Below are positions 1 to 8,396 of a stretch of DNA of 64,000 bases, piece after piece (within the stretch, counting starts at the first letter, position 1; each line of letters starts with the position of its first letter). Where the stretch lies: positions 186,001 to 250,000 of the forward strand of contig NZ_JSEP01000007.1 in the NCBI RefSeq assembly GCF_001624695.1. Direction: 5' to 3'. Source of the stretch: Labrenzia sp. OB1 (GTDB lineage: Bacteria; Pseudomonadota; Alphaproteobacteria; Rhizobiales; Stappiaceae). The notes beneath the pieces are model-generated. The model had not been told where the DNA came from. It saw nothing but the letters and a program-made list of their open reading frames with translations, and did not search any database. The translations under genes and the position numbers were made by a program.

Positions 1-1
1 T

Positions 2-1291
2 CTGACGCGGACCGCAGATCCGGACGCCGACCAGCGCTTCCTGCGCATTCTGGCAAGATGGGCGACACGTTATTGCCCCTGGGTGGGGCTCGACGGCCGG
101 GACGGGCTTTTTCTGGACGTCACCGGCTCGGCCCATCTTCTGGGCGGCGAGGAGCCGCTTCTGGGCGACATCCGCGCCCGGCTGGCGCGTGCCGGTCTTT
201 CCGCCCGCCTCGGCCTTGCCGGAACGCCGGGGGCAGCCTGGGCGCTGTCACGCTTTTGCGAAGGCATCGCGCCGCCCGGCGAGAACCTGTCGCGCATCGG
301 CCCGCTGCCATTATCGGCCCTGCGCCTTGCCGACCAGACCTGCACCAGCCTGGAGCGGCTCGGCATCGCGACGGTGTCCGACCTTCACAACCTGCCCCGG
401 GCCACCGTCGCCCGGCGCTATGATCCCGATGTGCTGCGCCGTCTCGACCAGGCGCTCGGCGCGGTCGGGGAACAGATCTCCCCCCTGCAGGACGCGCCGG
501 GCTTCGCGGCCCGCCTCACCCTGCCCGACCCCATCGGCCTTCTGGACGATGTGATGGCCGGCGCCCGGCGCCTGATCGGCCATATGTGCACCCAGCTGGA
601 CGCGACGCAGAAGGGCGCGCGCATGCTGCGGCTGACCTTCCACCGGGTGGACCAGGAAAACCGCTCGGTCGAATTGCGCCTTGCCCGGCCGATGCGCGAT
701 CCGGTTCGCATCGCCGCACTGTTCGAGCGCGGCGTCGGCGCGGTGGATGCCGGCTACGGCATCGACATGATCCGCCTGGAAGCGGTGGAGATCGAGGCGC
801 TCGGCATGCGCCAGCTCGACCGCGCCCAGAACCGGGAAAAGGACAGTCTCGACGATCTCGTCACCCAGCTCGGCAACCGGCTGGGGCTGGACAACATCCT
901 GCGCTTCCAGCCTGTCGACAGCCATATTCCGGAGCGCAGCTTCACGCTCGTGCCCGCCGCCGGGAGCCGCCCCGCCCCGGCCTGGCCGAGCCGCCGCCCC
1001 CGCCCCCTCAGGCTGTTTGCACCCGAACCGGTGATCGCCTCCGGCGGCGGGAGCCGCCAGGGACTGGAACCGCCGCCCCGCTTCCGCTGGCGCGGCAGCT
1101 TTCTGACAACCATCGGCGCCGAGGGCCCGGAACGCATCACCCCGGCCTGGTGGGAAAACGACGCCGGCTGGCGCGGCGGCCTGCGCGATTACTGGCGCGT
1201 GGAAACCGGCGAGGGCCGCCGCCTCTGGCTGTTCCACACGCCCCAGGCACCGCGGCCCCGGGGATGGTTCGTGCAAGGGGAGTTCGCCTGA
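2..1291 (+). CDS. imuB: ImuB, Y-family polymerase-like mutagenesis protein (5' truncated)
   Basis: The reading frame is open from base 2 and runs off the left edge, so the N-terminus is missing; 429 residues are visible. ImuB is a catalytically inactive Y-family polymerase homologue that links DnaE2 to the sliding clamp during SOS-induced translesion synthesis. The visible part has the typical segment RYCPWVGLDG followed by GLFLDVTGSAHLLGG, then the helix-hairpin-helix-like region (LERLGIATVSDLHNLPRA) and the little-finger region, ending in a Pro/Arg-rich tail. The next gene is dnaE2 on the same strand, the usual imuA-imuB-dnaE2 order; imuA should lie just outside the window. Any LexA site would also lie outside. 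Confidence 0.93.
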   Translation: MTRTADPDADQRFLRILARWATRYCPWVGLDGRDGLFLDVTGSAHLLGGEEPLLGDIRARLARAGLSARLGLAGTPGAAWALSRFCEGIAPPGENLSRIGPLPLSALRLADQTCTSLERLGIATVSDLHNLPRATVARRYDPDVLRRLDQALGAVGEQISPLQDAPGFAARLTLPDPIGLLDDVMAGARRLIGHMCTQLDATQKGARMLRLTFHRVDQENRSVELRLARPMRDPVRIAALFERGVGAVDAGYGIDMIRLEAVEIEALGMRQLDRAQNREKDSLDDLVTQLGNRLGLDNILRFQPVDSHIPERSFTLVPAAGSRPAPAWPSRRPRPLRLFAPEPVIASGGGSRQGLEPPPRFRWRGSFLTTIGAEGPERITPAWWENDAGWRGGLRDYWRVETGEGRRLWLFHTPQAPRPRGWFVQGEFA

Positions 1292-1320
1292 TGCCTTTCT
1301 CCTTCGCCGCTTGCGCATTC

Positions 1321-1462
1321 TCTCCCCCCTTGAGAGGGAGATGTCCCCGCAGGGGACAGAGGGGGGTATCGGCCTGCCGGCAGACGCAGCCTTTCAGAAT
1401 GCGCCGCACCGCTTCCCCCCCCTCTGTCAGCAGAGCTGACATCTCCCCCTCAAGGGGGGAGA
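1321..1462. repeat. long inverted repeat between imuB and dnaE2
   Basis: Two 46-bp arms (1321-1366 and 1417-1462) are near-perfect reverse complements. They share a C-run, then TTGAG(G/A)GGGAGATGTC, then ACAGAGGGGGG, and enclose a roughly 50-bp centre. GC-rich palindromes of this kind, with CTCCCCCTCAAGGGGGGAG ends, are dispersed intergenic repeats in Hyphomicrobiales genomes (knowledge from memory). It fills most of the 268-bp gap between imuB and dnaE2, which in related genomes are often nearly contiguous. The transcript could fold into a very stable stem-loop between the two cistrons. Confidence 0.8.
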
Positions 1463-1559
1463 GTGGTGTTCGCCGCGCGGCCAGGAAAATAAAACCGGGT
1501 GGAGAAAGGCTGTCTTTCGGCACCGCCTCCCGGCCCATGCGGCGGGACGGAGGTCGGCG

Positions 1560-4500
1560 ATGAGTTCCCTGCCCTCCCCCGGCACGTTCCGCGTCGAGCC
1601 TGCGCGCTATGCGGAGCTGTGTGTGACGTCGAACTTCACCTTCCTGACGGGTGCCTCCCATCCGGAGGAGCTGGTGACGCGGGCGGCGGCGCTGGGGCTG
1701 GAGGCGATTGCCATTACCGACCGCAATTCGCTGGCCGGCGTGGTGCGGGCGTTTTCGGCACTGAAGGAGATCAAACGCGCGGCGGCGGAAGAAGGTGTGG
1801 CCGTGCGTTCGCATGCGCAGACGGATCCCTCCTCCCGCCAGGTCACTACCGCCGCGCCGCCGCTTGCCCTCACCCTGCCCGCGCCGCAAGACCCGGCTGG
1901 AACCGCTTCCGAAACCGCCAGCAGTGCTGCCTGTGAGGCCCACTCCGCGACCACGCTCCGCGCCCCCCCGCACTCCGGTCCCCTGAAACTGCCCAGACTG
2001 ATCGTCGGCGCGCGGCTGGTGCTGCGCGACAGCCCGGTGGAGTGGGTGGCGCTGCCGAGCGACCGGGCGGCCTATGAACGGCTCAGCCAGCTGCTGACCC
2101 TCGGCAAGCGGCGGGCGGAAAAGGGCGACTGCCATCTCGATTTCGCCGATCTTGTGACCGCCGCCGCCGGACTGATCCTGATCGCGCTGCCGCAGGTGTC
2201 CGGTCCCGTGCATGAATTTTGTAAGACGGCTAAGGATCATATCCGCCGGCTGCGCGAAGCCGTTCCGGGGCATGTGTTTCTGGGTGCCGCACCGCGCTAT
2301 GACGGTACGGACCAGGCGTGGTTTCGCACCTGCGCCCGGGCCGCTCACTCTCTGGCCGCGCCGATGGTCGCCGTCGGCGACGTGCTGATGCACCATGCCG
2401 GGCGGCGGCGGCTGGCCGACGTGCTGACCTGCCTGCGCGAGGGCTGCAGCATCGATCAGATCGGCACCCGTGCCCTGCCCAATGGCGAGCGGCGGCTGAA
2501 ATCGCCGGCCGACATGGCCCGGCTCTACCGCCACTACCCGGCGGCGCTGCGGCGGAGCATCGAGATCGCCACCCGCTGCAGCTTCGACCTGTCGGAACTT
2601 TCCTATGAATATCCGGACGAGATCACCGGCGACGAAAGCCCGCAGGAGCGGCTGGAACGGCTGACGCGGGAGGGCCTGGAGCGGCGCTACCCGCAGGGCG
2701 TGCCGGCAAGTGCCGAGGCGCTGGCGGAAAAGGAACTGGCGCTGATCCGCAAACTGAAATTCGCCGCCTATTTCCTCACCGTGCACGACATCATCCAGTT
2801 CGCCCGCAGCCGGTACATCCTGTGCCAGGGGCGCGGCTCGGCGGCCAATTCGATCATCTGCTACGCGCTCGGCATAACCGATGTGGGACCGGAGACGATC
2901 ACCATGGTCTCCGAGCGCTTCATCTCCGAGCACAGGGGCGAGCCGCCGGACATCGATGTCGATTTCGAACATGAGCGCCGCGAGGAGGTGATCCAGTATA
3001 TCTACGAGCGCTACGGCCGCCACCGGGCGGGGCTGTGCGCCACCGTCATCCATTTCCGCTCGCGCGCGGCGACCCGCGAAGTCGGCAAGGTGATGGGGCT
3101 GAACGCCGATGTCACCGCCGCCCTCACCGGGCAGATCTGGGGCAGCTCGAACACCGGTCCGGAGGAGACCCGGGTGAAGGAGATTGGCCTCGACCTCACC
3201 AACCCGCGCATTATCCAGACCATCGAGCTGATCCGCGAGATCATCGGCTTTCCGCGCCATCTCAGCCAGCATGTCGGCGGCTTCGTGATCACCCAGGGAC
3301 GGCTCGACGCGCTGTGCCCGATCGAGAACGCCGCCATGGAAAACCGCACGGTGATCGAATGGGACAAGGACGACATCGACGCGCTCGGCATTCTCAAGGT
3401 CGATGTTCTCAGCCTCGGCATGCTGACCTGCATCCGCAAGTGCTTCGACCTCCTGAAGGACCATCACGACCGCGAGCTGACGCTGGCGAGCGTGCCGCAG
3501 CACGACACGCCCACCTATGACATGCTGTGCGTGGCCGACGCTGTCGGCGTCTTTCAGGTGGAAAGCCGGGCGCAGATGAACTTCCTGCCGCGCATGCGAC
3601 CGCGCGTCTTCTACGATCTGGTGATCGAGGTGGCGATCGTGCGGCCCGGACCGATCCAGGGCGGGATGGTGCACCCTTACATCAACCGCCGCCAGGGCAA
3701 GGAGAAGATCACCTTTCCCTCCAGAGAGCTGGAGGAGGTGCTCGGCAAGACACTCGGCGTGCCTCTGTTCCAGGAACAGGCGATGCAGATCGCCGTGGTC
3801 GCCGCCGGTTTCACCCCGTCGGAGGCGGATAAACTGCGCCGCTCCATGGCGACCTTCCGGCGCATGGGCACCATCGGCCAATTGAAGGAAAAATTCATCA
3901 CCGGCATGCTGGAGCGCGGCTACCAGCTCGAGTTCGCGCAGAACTGCTTCGGCCAGATCGAGGGGTTCGGCGAATACGGCTTTCCGGAAAGCCACGCGGC
4001 GGCCTTCGCCATGCTCGCCTATGTCTCGGCCTATCTGAAATGCCACTTCCCGGCGGAGTTCGCCTGCGCGCTGCTCAACTCCCAGCCGATGGGCTTTTAC
4101 GCCCCGGCGCAGATCGTGCGCGACGCGCGCGATCACCAGGTGGAGGTGCGGCCCGTGTGCGTCAACACCAGCTCCTGGGACTGCACGCTGGAGCGGCGCG
4201 GCGACGGCGCGCTGGCGCTCAGGCTCGGCTTTCGCCAGATCAAGGGTCTGCGCGAGGAAGACGCCGCCTGGATCGTCGCGGCGCGCGGCAACGGCTATCC
4301 GGACCCGGAATCTCTCTGGCTGCGCACCGGCGTCGCGCCGGCGACCTTGGAACGCCTTGCCGAGGCCGACGCCTTCGCCGGCATGGGCCTGAGCCGCCGC
4401 GCGGCGCTGTGGCAGGTGAAGACCATCCGCAGCCCGAAGCCGCTGCCGCTGTTCAACGATCCCATCGACGGCGAGGCGATCTTCGAGCCGCAGGTCACCC

Positions 4501-5054
4501 TGCCGGCCATGCATCTGGGCCAGGAGGTGGTGGAGGATTATCTCTCGACACGCCTGACCCTGCGCGCCCACCCGATGGAGCTGCTGCGCCCGCATATCGC
4601 GCAGCTCACCCCGCACGACCGGCTGGCCGCGCTCTCTTCGCGTGAGGCGCGCCGGGTCTCCGTCTGCGGGCTGGTGATCACCCGCCAGCGGCCGGGCACG
4701 GCGTCAGGCGTGATCTTCCTGACGCTGGAGGACGAGACCGGCGTTTCCAACGTGGTCGTCTGGCCGAAAATCTACGAAAAATACCGCCCCACCGTCCTCG
4801 GCGGGCGCCTCGTCAAGGTCACCGGCCGTCTGGAACGCGAGGGCCAGGTCGTGCATCTGATCGCCGACACCATAGAAGACCGCTCCGCCGACCTCTCCCT
4901 GCTCGGCCACCCGAACGGCAACGTGCTGGGACAGACGACCGCCAAGACCGACGACGTCCCCGCCCACATGAAACCACCGCCAGCCCCAAAGCCCCGGGCG
5001 ATGCATCCGCGGGATCAGGCGAAGCGGCTGTTTCCGAGCCGGGATTTTCATTGA
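1560..5054 (+). CDS. dnaE2: DnaE2 error-prone DNA polymerase III alpha subunit
   Basis: Alpha subunit of the SOS-inducible error-prone polymerase (ImuC), 1164 aa. The ATG at 1560 has a GGAGG ribosome site 6 bp upstream. Domains in order: PHP (residues about 15-260), palm with the catalytic PDIDVDF motif (463-469), fingers and tandem HhH (to about 960), then a C-terminal OB fold (about 1030-1110) and a basic tail ending FPSRDFH. Odd feature: roughly residues 72-143, inside the PHP domain before LIVGARL, are an Ala/Pro/Ser/Thr-rich low-complexity stretch where family members usually have a short linker. The last 79 codons are duplicated at 8397-8633. Works with ImuA/ImuB in damage-induced mutagenesis. 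Confidence 0.97.
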   Translation: MSSLPSPGTFRVEPARYAELCVTSNFTFLTGASHPEELVTRAAALGLEAIAITDRNSLAGVVRAFSALKEIKRAAAEEGVAVRSHAQTDPSSRQVTTAAPPLALTLPAPQDPAGTASETASSAACEAHSATTLRAPPHSGPLKLPRLIVGARLVLRDSPVEWVALPSDRAAYERLSQLLTLGKRRAEKGDCHLDFADLVTAAAGLILIALPQVSGPVHEFCKTAKDHIRRLREAVPGHVFLGAAPRYDGTDQAWFRTCARAAHSLAAPMVAVGDVLMHHAGRRRLADVLTCLREGCSIDQIGTRALPNGERRLKSPADMARLYRHYPAALRRSIEIATRCSFDLSELSYEYPDEITGDESPQERLERLTREGLERRYPQGVPASAEALAEKELALIRKLKFAAYFLTVHDIIQFARSRYILCQGRGSAANSIICYALGITDVGPETITMVSERFISEHRGEPPDIDVDFEHERREEVIQYIYERYGRHRAGLCATVIHFRSRAATREVGKVMGLNADVTAALTGQIWGSSNTGPEETRVKEIGLDLTNPRIIQTIELIREIIGFPRHLSQHVGGFVITQGRLDALCPIENAAMENRTVIEWDKDDIDALGILKVDVLSLGMLTCIRKCFDLLKDHHDRELTLASVPQHDTPTYDMLCVADAVGVFQVESRAQMNFLPRMRPRVFYDLVIEVAIVRPGPIQGGMVHPYINRRQGKEKITFPSRELEEVLGKTLGVPLFQEQAMQIAVVAAGFTPSEADKLRRSMATFRRMGTIGQLKEKFITGMLERGYQLEFAQNCFGQIEGFGEYGFPESHAAAFAMLAYVSAYLKCHFPAEFACALLNSQPMGFYAPAQIVRDARDHQVEVRPVCVNTSSWDCTLERRGDGALALRLGFRQIKGLREEDAAWIVAARGNGYPDPESLWLRTGVAPATLERLAEADAFAGMGLSRRAALWQVKTIRSPKPLPLFNDPIDGEAIFEPQVTLPAMHLGQEVVEDYLSTRLTLRAHPMELLRPHIAQLTPHDRLAALSSREARRVSVCGLVITRQRPGTASGVIFLTLEDETGVSNVVVWPKIYEKYRPTVLGGRLVKVTGRLEREGQVVHLIADTIEDRSADLSLLGHPNGNVLGQTTAKTDDVPAHMKPPPAPKPRAMHPRDQAKRLFPSRDFH

Positions 5055-5080
5055 GGGGGAAGTTCTAAAACGAGCGGGAA
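4818..5080 (+). repeat. direct repeat, copy A (3' end of dnaE2)
   Basis: The final 237 bp of dnaE2 (4818-5054) align without gaps to 8397-8633, with 17 mismatches counted by eye (about 93% identity). Weaker similarity continues about 26 bp past the stop codon. The two copies bracket 3.3 kb of unrelated genes. This copy is fused in frame to the intact polymerase; the other is a detached fragment. Confidence 0.92.
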
Positions 5081-5247
5081 ATTGACTTTCGCTGCGCTCC
5101 GAACCAACGGCGACACAGCGGGAACTTTGCCGACTTTCGCTGCATGTGTGCCAATGTCCGGTTCAGAGATATGTTCAAAAGCGGGCGGTTTTTTTGGGGG
5201 CCATGCTAGCGCCAGAAGCCGCAGCATGGAGCTGTTTTGCCACTCGG

Positions 5248-5285
5248 TTGACAAAAACAGCTCCCTTATTTAGTTATCATGATAA
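5248..5285 (+). promoter_or_regulatory. promoter with palindromic operator for the monooxygenase-marR operon
   Basis: A consensus -35 hexamer TTGACA (5248-5253) is followed by an AT-rich stretch containing the perfect 12-bp palindrome TTATCATGATAA (5274-5285). The ABM gene starts 19 bp downstream, after an AAGGG ribosome site. A palindrome at the start region of an operon encoding a MarR protein is the expected place for autoregulation. The exact -10 (TAGTTA or TATCAT) is uncertain. Confidence 0.55.
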
Positions 5286-5304
5286 TCAAATAAGGGAAAA
5301 TCCA

Positions 5305-5598
5305 ATGCCAAGCTCATTATTCATTTTTGCTGAAATCAAACCAAAGCCAGAACACTTCAAGGATGCCCAGAAAGCCATCATCGGCATTCTGGATCAAACC
5401 CGGGCTGAAAGTGGTTGCCGCTCGTTCAAGCTATTCGAAGCGCCAGATCAGGATACTTTGTATCTTTTCGAGGAATGGCAAGATCAGGACGCGCTCGATC
5501 AGCATCATGCGCAGCCTTACACGTCCGCAGTTTTCAAAGCCTACGAAGGATGGTTGGCGCAACCACCCCATATTCTACCTTTGCATGGCGTGAAATAG
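5305..5598 (+). CDS. putative quinol/antibiotic-biosynthesis-type monooxygenase (ABM domain)
   Basis: Small 97-aa protein with the ABM dimeric alpha/beta-barrel pattern: an IFAEIKPKPEHF strand start, ESGCRSFKLFEAPD in the middle, and LFEEWQDQDALDQHH with the conserved E-W and H residues. Relatives are YgiN-like quinol monooxygenases. I chose the ATG at 5305 because TAAGGG lies just upstream and the palindromic operator precedes it; longer in-frame starts would run through the promoter. First gene of a three-gene operon with a MarR regulator and a small membrane protein, an arrangement typical of reactive-electrophile or quinone response. Substrate unknown. Confidence 0.8.
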   Translation: MPSSLFIFAEIKPKPEHFKDAQKAIIGILDQTRAESGCRSFKLFEAPDQDTLYLFEEWQDQDALDQHHAQPYTSAVFKAYEGWLAQPPHILPLHGVK

Positions 5599-5602
5599 CG
5601 GC

Positions 5603-6043
5603 ATGTTTTTTCTTCGGGAACTGCCCACAAGGATGATGATCGACCGATACGTTTCGGCGTCTGGTGTGGGTGACACGGATACCGTGGCGCAAGCGCTATC
5701 CATGATGCGCGAAGCAAGCCAACTGGGGCGCATTTTGGACGCTTACTTTAGCAACTATAACCTTTCGCAGTTGAAGTTTCATATTCTCATCGTGATAGAC
5801 CGGGAGCCGAATACGGACAGTCTTCGTCAAAGCGAAATCAATCAGCGACTGGATGTTTCCAAGCCAGTTCTGCACCGGACAGTGGCTTCGTTGCTGGACG
5901 AAGGGTTTCTCGTGCGTAATGACGATACCCAAGACTCACGTGCCCATCGTCTGGCCCTGACAGATGCAGGCAAGACCATGCTTGCTGCGATTCTCCCCGG
6001 CTATTTTGAGACCATTTCCGACTACATGGAGAAAAAGCCATGA
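5603..6043 (+). CDS. MarR family transcriptional regulator
   Basis: 146-aa winged-helix protein. The HTH lies around residues 70-100 (LRQSEINQRLDVSKPVLHRTVASLLDEGFL) and the wing at RNDDTQDSRAHRLALTDAG, the usual D-x-R-D/S signature of MarR proteins. It begins 4 bp after the ABM gene, and its 3' end overlaps the next ORF by an ATGA junction. An alternative ATG at 5633 directly follows AAGG and could be the true start. The palindrome TTATCATGATAA upstream of the operon is the natural candidate operator. The effector is not predictable. Confidence 0.88.
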   Translation: MFFLRELPTRMMIDRYVSASGVGDTDTVAQALSMMREASQLGRILDAYFSNYNLSQLKFHILIVIDREPNTDSLRQSEINQRLDVSKPVLHRTVASLLDEGFLVRNDDTQDSRAHRLALTDAGKTMLAAILPGYFETISDYMEKKP

Positions 6044-6249
6044 CGAGGTTCTTAAATGTCTTCTTCGTATGGTTGGCCGTTTATGTGGCGGTCACTGCTA
6101 CGTTGACAGGATTTCAGTGGGCGGGCCTGGATATGCCCCTGCCAGCTCAAACATTCGTCCTTTCAGCTGTTCTGGTGCCAACGATGATCTTCATCATTGG
6201 GCCGTTTACAGCAAATCTTGCACAGTATTTGGTAAGTAAGTTTGGATAG
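6040..6249 (+). CDS. small two-helix membrane protein of unknown function
   Basis: 69 aa starting with an ATGA overlap of the marR stop codon, so it is probably translationally coupled. Two hydrophobic helices are visible: about residues 6-24 (VFFVWLAVYVAVTATLTGF) and about 36-62 (AQTFVLSAVLVPTMIFIIGPFTANLA). There is no signal peptide cleavage site and I recognise no family. The coupling suggests it belongs to the same stress response as the ABM protein and the regulator. Confidence 0.6.
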   Translation: MTRFLNVFFVWLAVYVAVTATLTGFQWAGLDMPLPAQTFVLSAVLVPTMIFIIGPFTANLAQYLVSKFG

Positions 6250-6537
6250 GCAGATGACCTATCCGTCAGGCCGTTCCAAAGATCCATTCAAACCCAGTCT
6301 TTTCTGGAAGTTTTTCAGCTGGCTCATGAAGCAGACATCCGTGCATCATGCAGCATCGGTGACATTGGGCCCGGGGCTGACTTATACCAACCGCAATAAA
6401 CAAGAACCTATTGGATGGCTTGTTCAGGCCCGTCTGCAAGGCGCGGCACGCAGATCGGCCTGGTTGGCCGGTCCACACCAGAAGTTTCGCAGCGATCCAC
6501 AAAAGACACCCAAGCTGTTCAGTCAGCGACGCGAACC
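6250..6537. other. gene-free stretch between convergent genes
   Basis: This 288-bp gap separates the 3' ends of the small membrane protein gene and the SRPBCC gene. Open frames of 90-130 codons exist on both strands, but they have no recognisable motif, ribosome site or codon bias. I see no clear hairpin with a T-tract. Confidence 0.4.
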
Positions 6538-7443
6538 TCACTTAGGTGGTTTCGTGTGCCCGGCTTCCTGCTGCATACGCACGGCCCAAGCATCGGCAAG
6601 ATCGATCAGAATGGCCTTGAACTGAGGTTTTGCCATTGTCGCGAACAACCATTTCGACAAGGCGTTGCCTTTCAGCGTGGCGATAATCTCGATGTCGAAC
6701 TCCGATCCCAGCGGATGCTCCTTGACCCTCCAGCGGCCAGACAATTCCGCAAACGGATAGGGATAGTCATCGGCCTCCGTGTGGATGCGAAACCCGTAGG
6801 CGTGGCCCGGCTCGAAGAGATCGCAGGTTTCCTCCCAGTTCTCGCCTTTCGGACCAAAGCACCGGCGCTTCATACCCAAGCCGTCGCCTGACAGGACTTC
6901 GACTTTCGCGATGTTGTCTGCAACATCCGCGTAGGCCGGGTGGTCCGTCATGACGTTCCAGACTGTTTCCGGCGGCGCCTTTACGGTTCGTTTGACGGTT
7001 GCGAAAAGCTTGCCGTCCGTAGCTTCGACACGCGCGACAGGCACTGGCTTTTCGATTTTGGCCGCGGCGGCAAACTGGGACACGGCGAAAAACGCCACGA
7101 CCATCGCGACTACAGACACTGCAACGATGCCCTGTGTCGTGAAAATGTCTCCCATGAAAGCGATAAGCACGACGCTGCCCACAACCCATAAAGCGTCGAG
7201 CAGGACAATCTCATTGACTACTTTGCGCGACACGAACCTGTGCCTGGACAGAACATAGAGAAGCACGGCAAAGCCCAGCAAACCGACCCCGAGAGCGCGC
7301 AGACCGGGGGCGGCCCAATCGACCGGATTGGAAAGCAACAGGGGCGCGATCAAACCGGCTGCGAGCAGCAAGCTGACGCCATTGAGCGCTGAAAACTGAC
7401 TGTTCAGTTTGAGAAAGATGCGGGCGGATGCTGAGCGTGGCAT
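6538..7443 (-). CDS. membrane-anchored SRPBCC (START-like) domain protein
   Basis: 301 aa. The N-terminal half has four hydrophobic helices (about residues 19-37, 45-66, 75-97 and 100-124), like small DoxX-type or DUF-type membrane modules. The C-terminal half (about 140-290) is a polyketide-cyclase/START-like SRPBCC fold: FATVKRTVKAPPETVWNVMTDHPAYADV, then a central WEETCDLFEPG, then a long final helix. I chose the ATG at 7443 because GGAGGT sits 6 bp upstream; the longer frame has no ribosome site. It diverges from the XRE regulator gene across a 112-bp gap containing a palindrome. Probably binds a hydrophobic ligand at the membrane; function unknown. Confidence 0.7.
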   Translation of the reverse strand: MPRSASARIFLKLNSQFSALNGVSLLLAAGLIAPLLLSNPVDWAAPGLRALGVGLLGFAVLLYVLSRHRFVSRKVVNEIVLLDALWVVGSVVLIAFMGDIFTTQGIVAVSVVAMVVAFFAVSQFAAAAKIEKPVPVARVEATDGKLFATVKRTVKAPPETVWNVMTDHPAYADVADNIAKVEVLSGDGLGMKRRCFGPKGENWEETCDLFEPGHAYGFRIHTEADDYPYPFAELSGRWRVKEHPLGSEFDIEIIATLKGNALSKWLFATMAKPQFKAILIDLADAWAVRMQQEAGHTKPPK

Positions 7444-7510
7444 AATGTACCTCCGATGGTTTGTTCCGTTTCGACCATCACTCCCACCCGGGGCCCCGCC
7501 TCTCAATTAC

Positions 7511-7527
7511 TTCTTACGTAATAAGAA
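7511..7527. promoter_or_regulatory. palindromic operator between the SRPBCC and XRE genes
   Basis: TTCTTA-CGTAA-TAAGAA forms an inverted repeat with the inner palindrome TTACGTAA (7514-7521). It lies 28 bp upstream of the XRE gene and 67 bp upstream of the divergent SRPBCC gene. This is a suitable position for the XRE protein to control both genes. Confidence 0.5.
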
Positions 7528-7555
7528 CGCAGACAGGCAGGTGCGATAGGGAGAT

Positions 7556-8353
7556 ATGACACTCTTGATGAACAGACCTCAGGATGCATTTGGTCCGCTG
7601 CTCAAATCATGGCGGAACAGGAGGCATGTAAGCCAACTCGACCTTGCGATGGATGCCGGCATGTCGCAGCGCCATATCAGTTTCCTCGAAACCGGCCGTT
7701 CCAGCCCAAGCCGATATGCGGTCAGGCAAATCTGCGAAGCCCTTGAAATGCCGGCGGCGGAACAGGACGTCATGCTGGTCTCAGCGGGGTTCGCGCCGCG
7801 GTCCAGCACGGCAAGTTGGAGCGCTGACGTTCGCGCTGCGGTGGACATCTCGATAGATCATGTGTTGGCGGGCCATGAACCATACCCCGCTGTCTCCATC
7901 GATCGTATCTGGAACCTTCAAAAGGCGAACGAAGGGGCGCTGGCGTTCTTTGCCGTTGCAGGCGGTACGGGGCAACCGAACCTGCTTCGGGACGTGTTTT
8001 CGCCCGGACGGCTCCGCAATAACATTCGGAACTGGTCAGAGGTGACCCGCGCCCTTTTTCGACTGCTTGACCTTGAGGTGGCGCGGCGGCCCCATGATGA
8101 AGACGGAAAGAACCTGCTGGAAGACCTGAAGTCGCTTCCAGGTGTTGCCGATGCAATCGCGGAGCGCCCGCAGGAGCATCCAGCGCCGGTCTTGTCAATC
8201 GAGTTCCTCATTGACGGCACCGAATTGAAACTCTTTTCACTGATTGCCACCGTGGGGATGAGCATGGATGCAAACCTCGATGATTTGCGGATCGAAACCT
8301 TGCTTCCGGCCAACGAGCAAACCCGGCAGTGGTTCGCAAGTTTCAGATCATAG
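7556..8353 (+). CDS. XRE family regulator with MmyB-like ligand-binding domain
   Basis: 265 aa. The N-terminal lambda-repressor-type HTH (residues about 10-65) contains LKSWRNRRHVSQLDLAMDAGMSQRHISFLETGRS. The C-terminal domain (about 100-262) matches the MmyB-like ligand-binding family of actinobacterial and proteobacterial regulators: a PYPAVSIDRIWNLQKANEGALAFF opening, NLLRDVFSPG in the middle, and a terminal LPANEQTRQWF. Known MmyB-like domains bind fatty-acid-like ligands, which would fit the divergent SRPBCC protein. A second ATG lies 12 bp downstream. Confidence 0.9.
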   Translation: MTLLMNRPQDAFGPLLKSWRNRRHVSQLDLAMDAGMSQRHISFLETGRSSPSRYAVRQICEALEMPAAEQDVMLVSAGFAPRSSTASWSADVRAAVDISIDHVLAGHEPYPAVSIDRIWNLQKANEGALAFFAVAGGTGQPNLLRDVFSPGRLRNNIRNWSEVTRALFRLLDLEVARRPHDEDGKNLLEDLKSLPGVADAIAERPQEHPAPVLSIEFLIDGTELKLFSLIATVGMSMDANLDDLRIETLLPANEQTRQWFASFRS

Positions 8354-8396
8354 AATGAGGGCGTGCATCCGGTTCGCAATGCAAAAAAGCCTCGAC

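Noticed and set aside
1321-1462. Possible intrinsic terminator after imuB
   Set aside because: The arms are 46 bp with a long centre and no T-tract. The sequence matches a dispersed palindromic repeat better than a terminator.
1137-4616. 1159-codon open frame antisense to imuB/dnaE2
   Set aside because: Long antisense frames are expected opposite GC-rich genes. Its translation is His/Arg/Ala/Gly-rich with no domain, while the sense strand encodes a clear DnaE2.
6242-6625. Open frames of 90-128 codons in the gap before the SRPBCC gene
   Set aside because: No ribosome site, motif or codon bias, and the plus-strand frame runs into the SRPBCC gene on the other strand.
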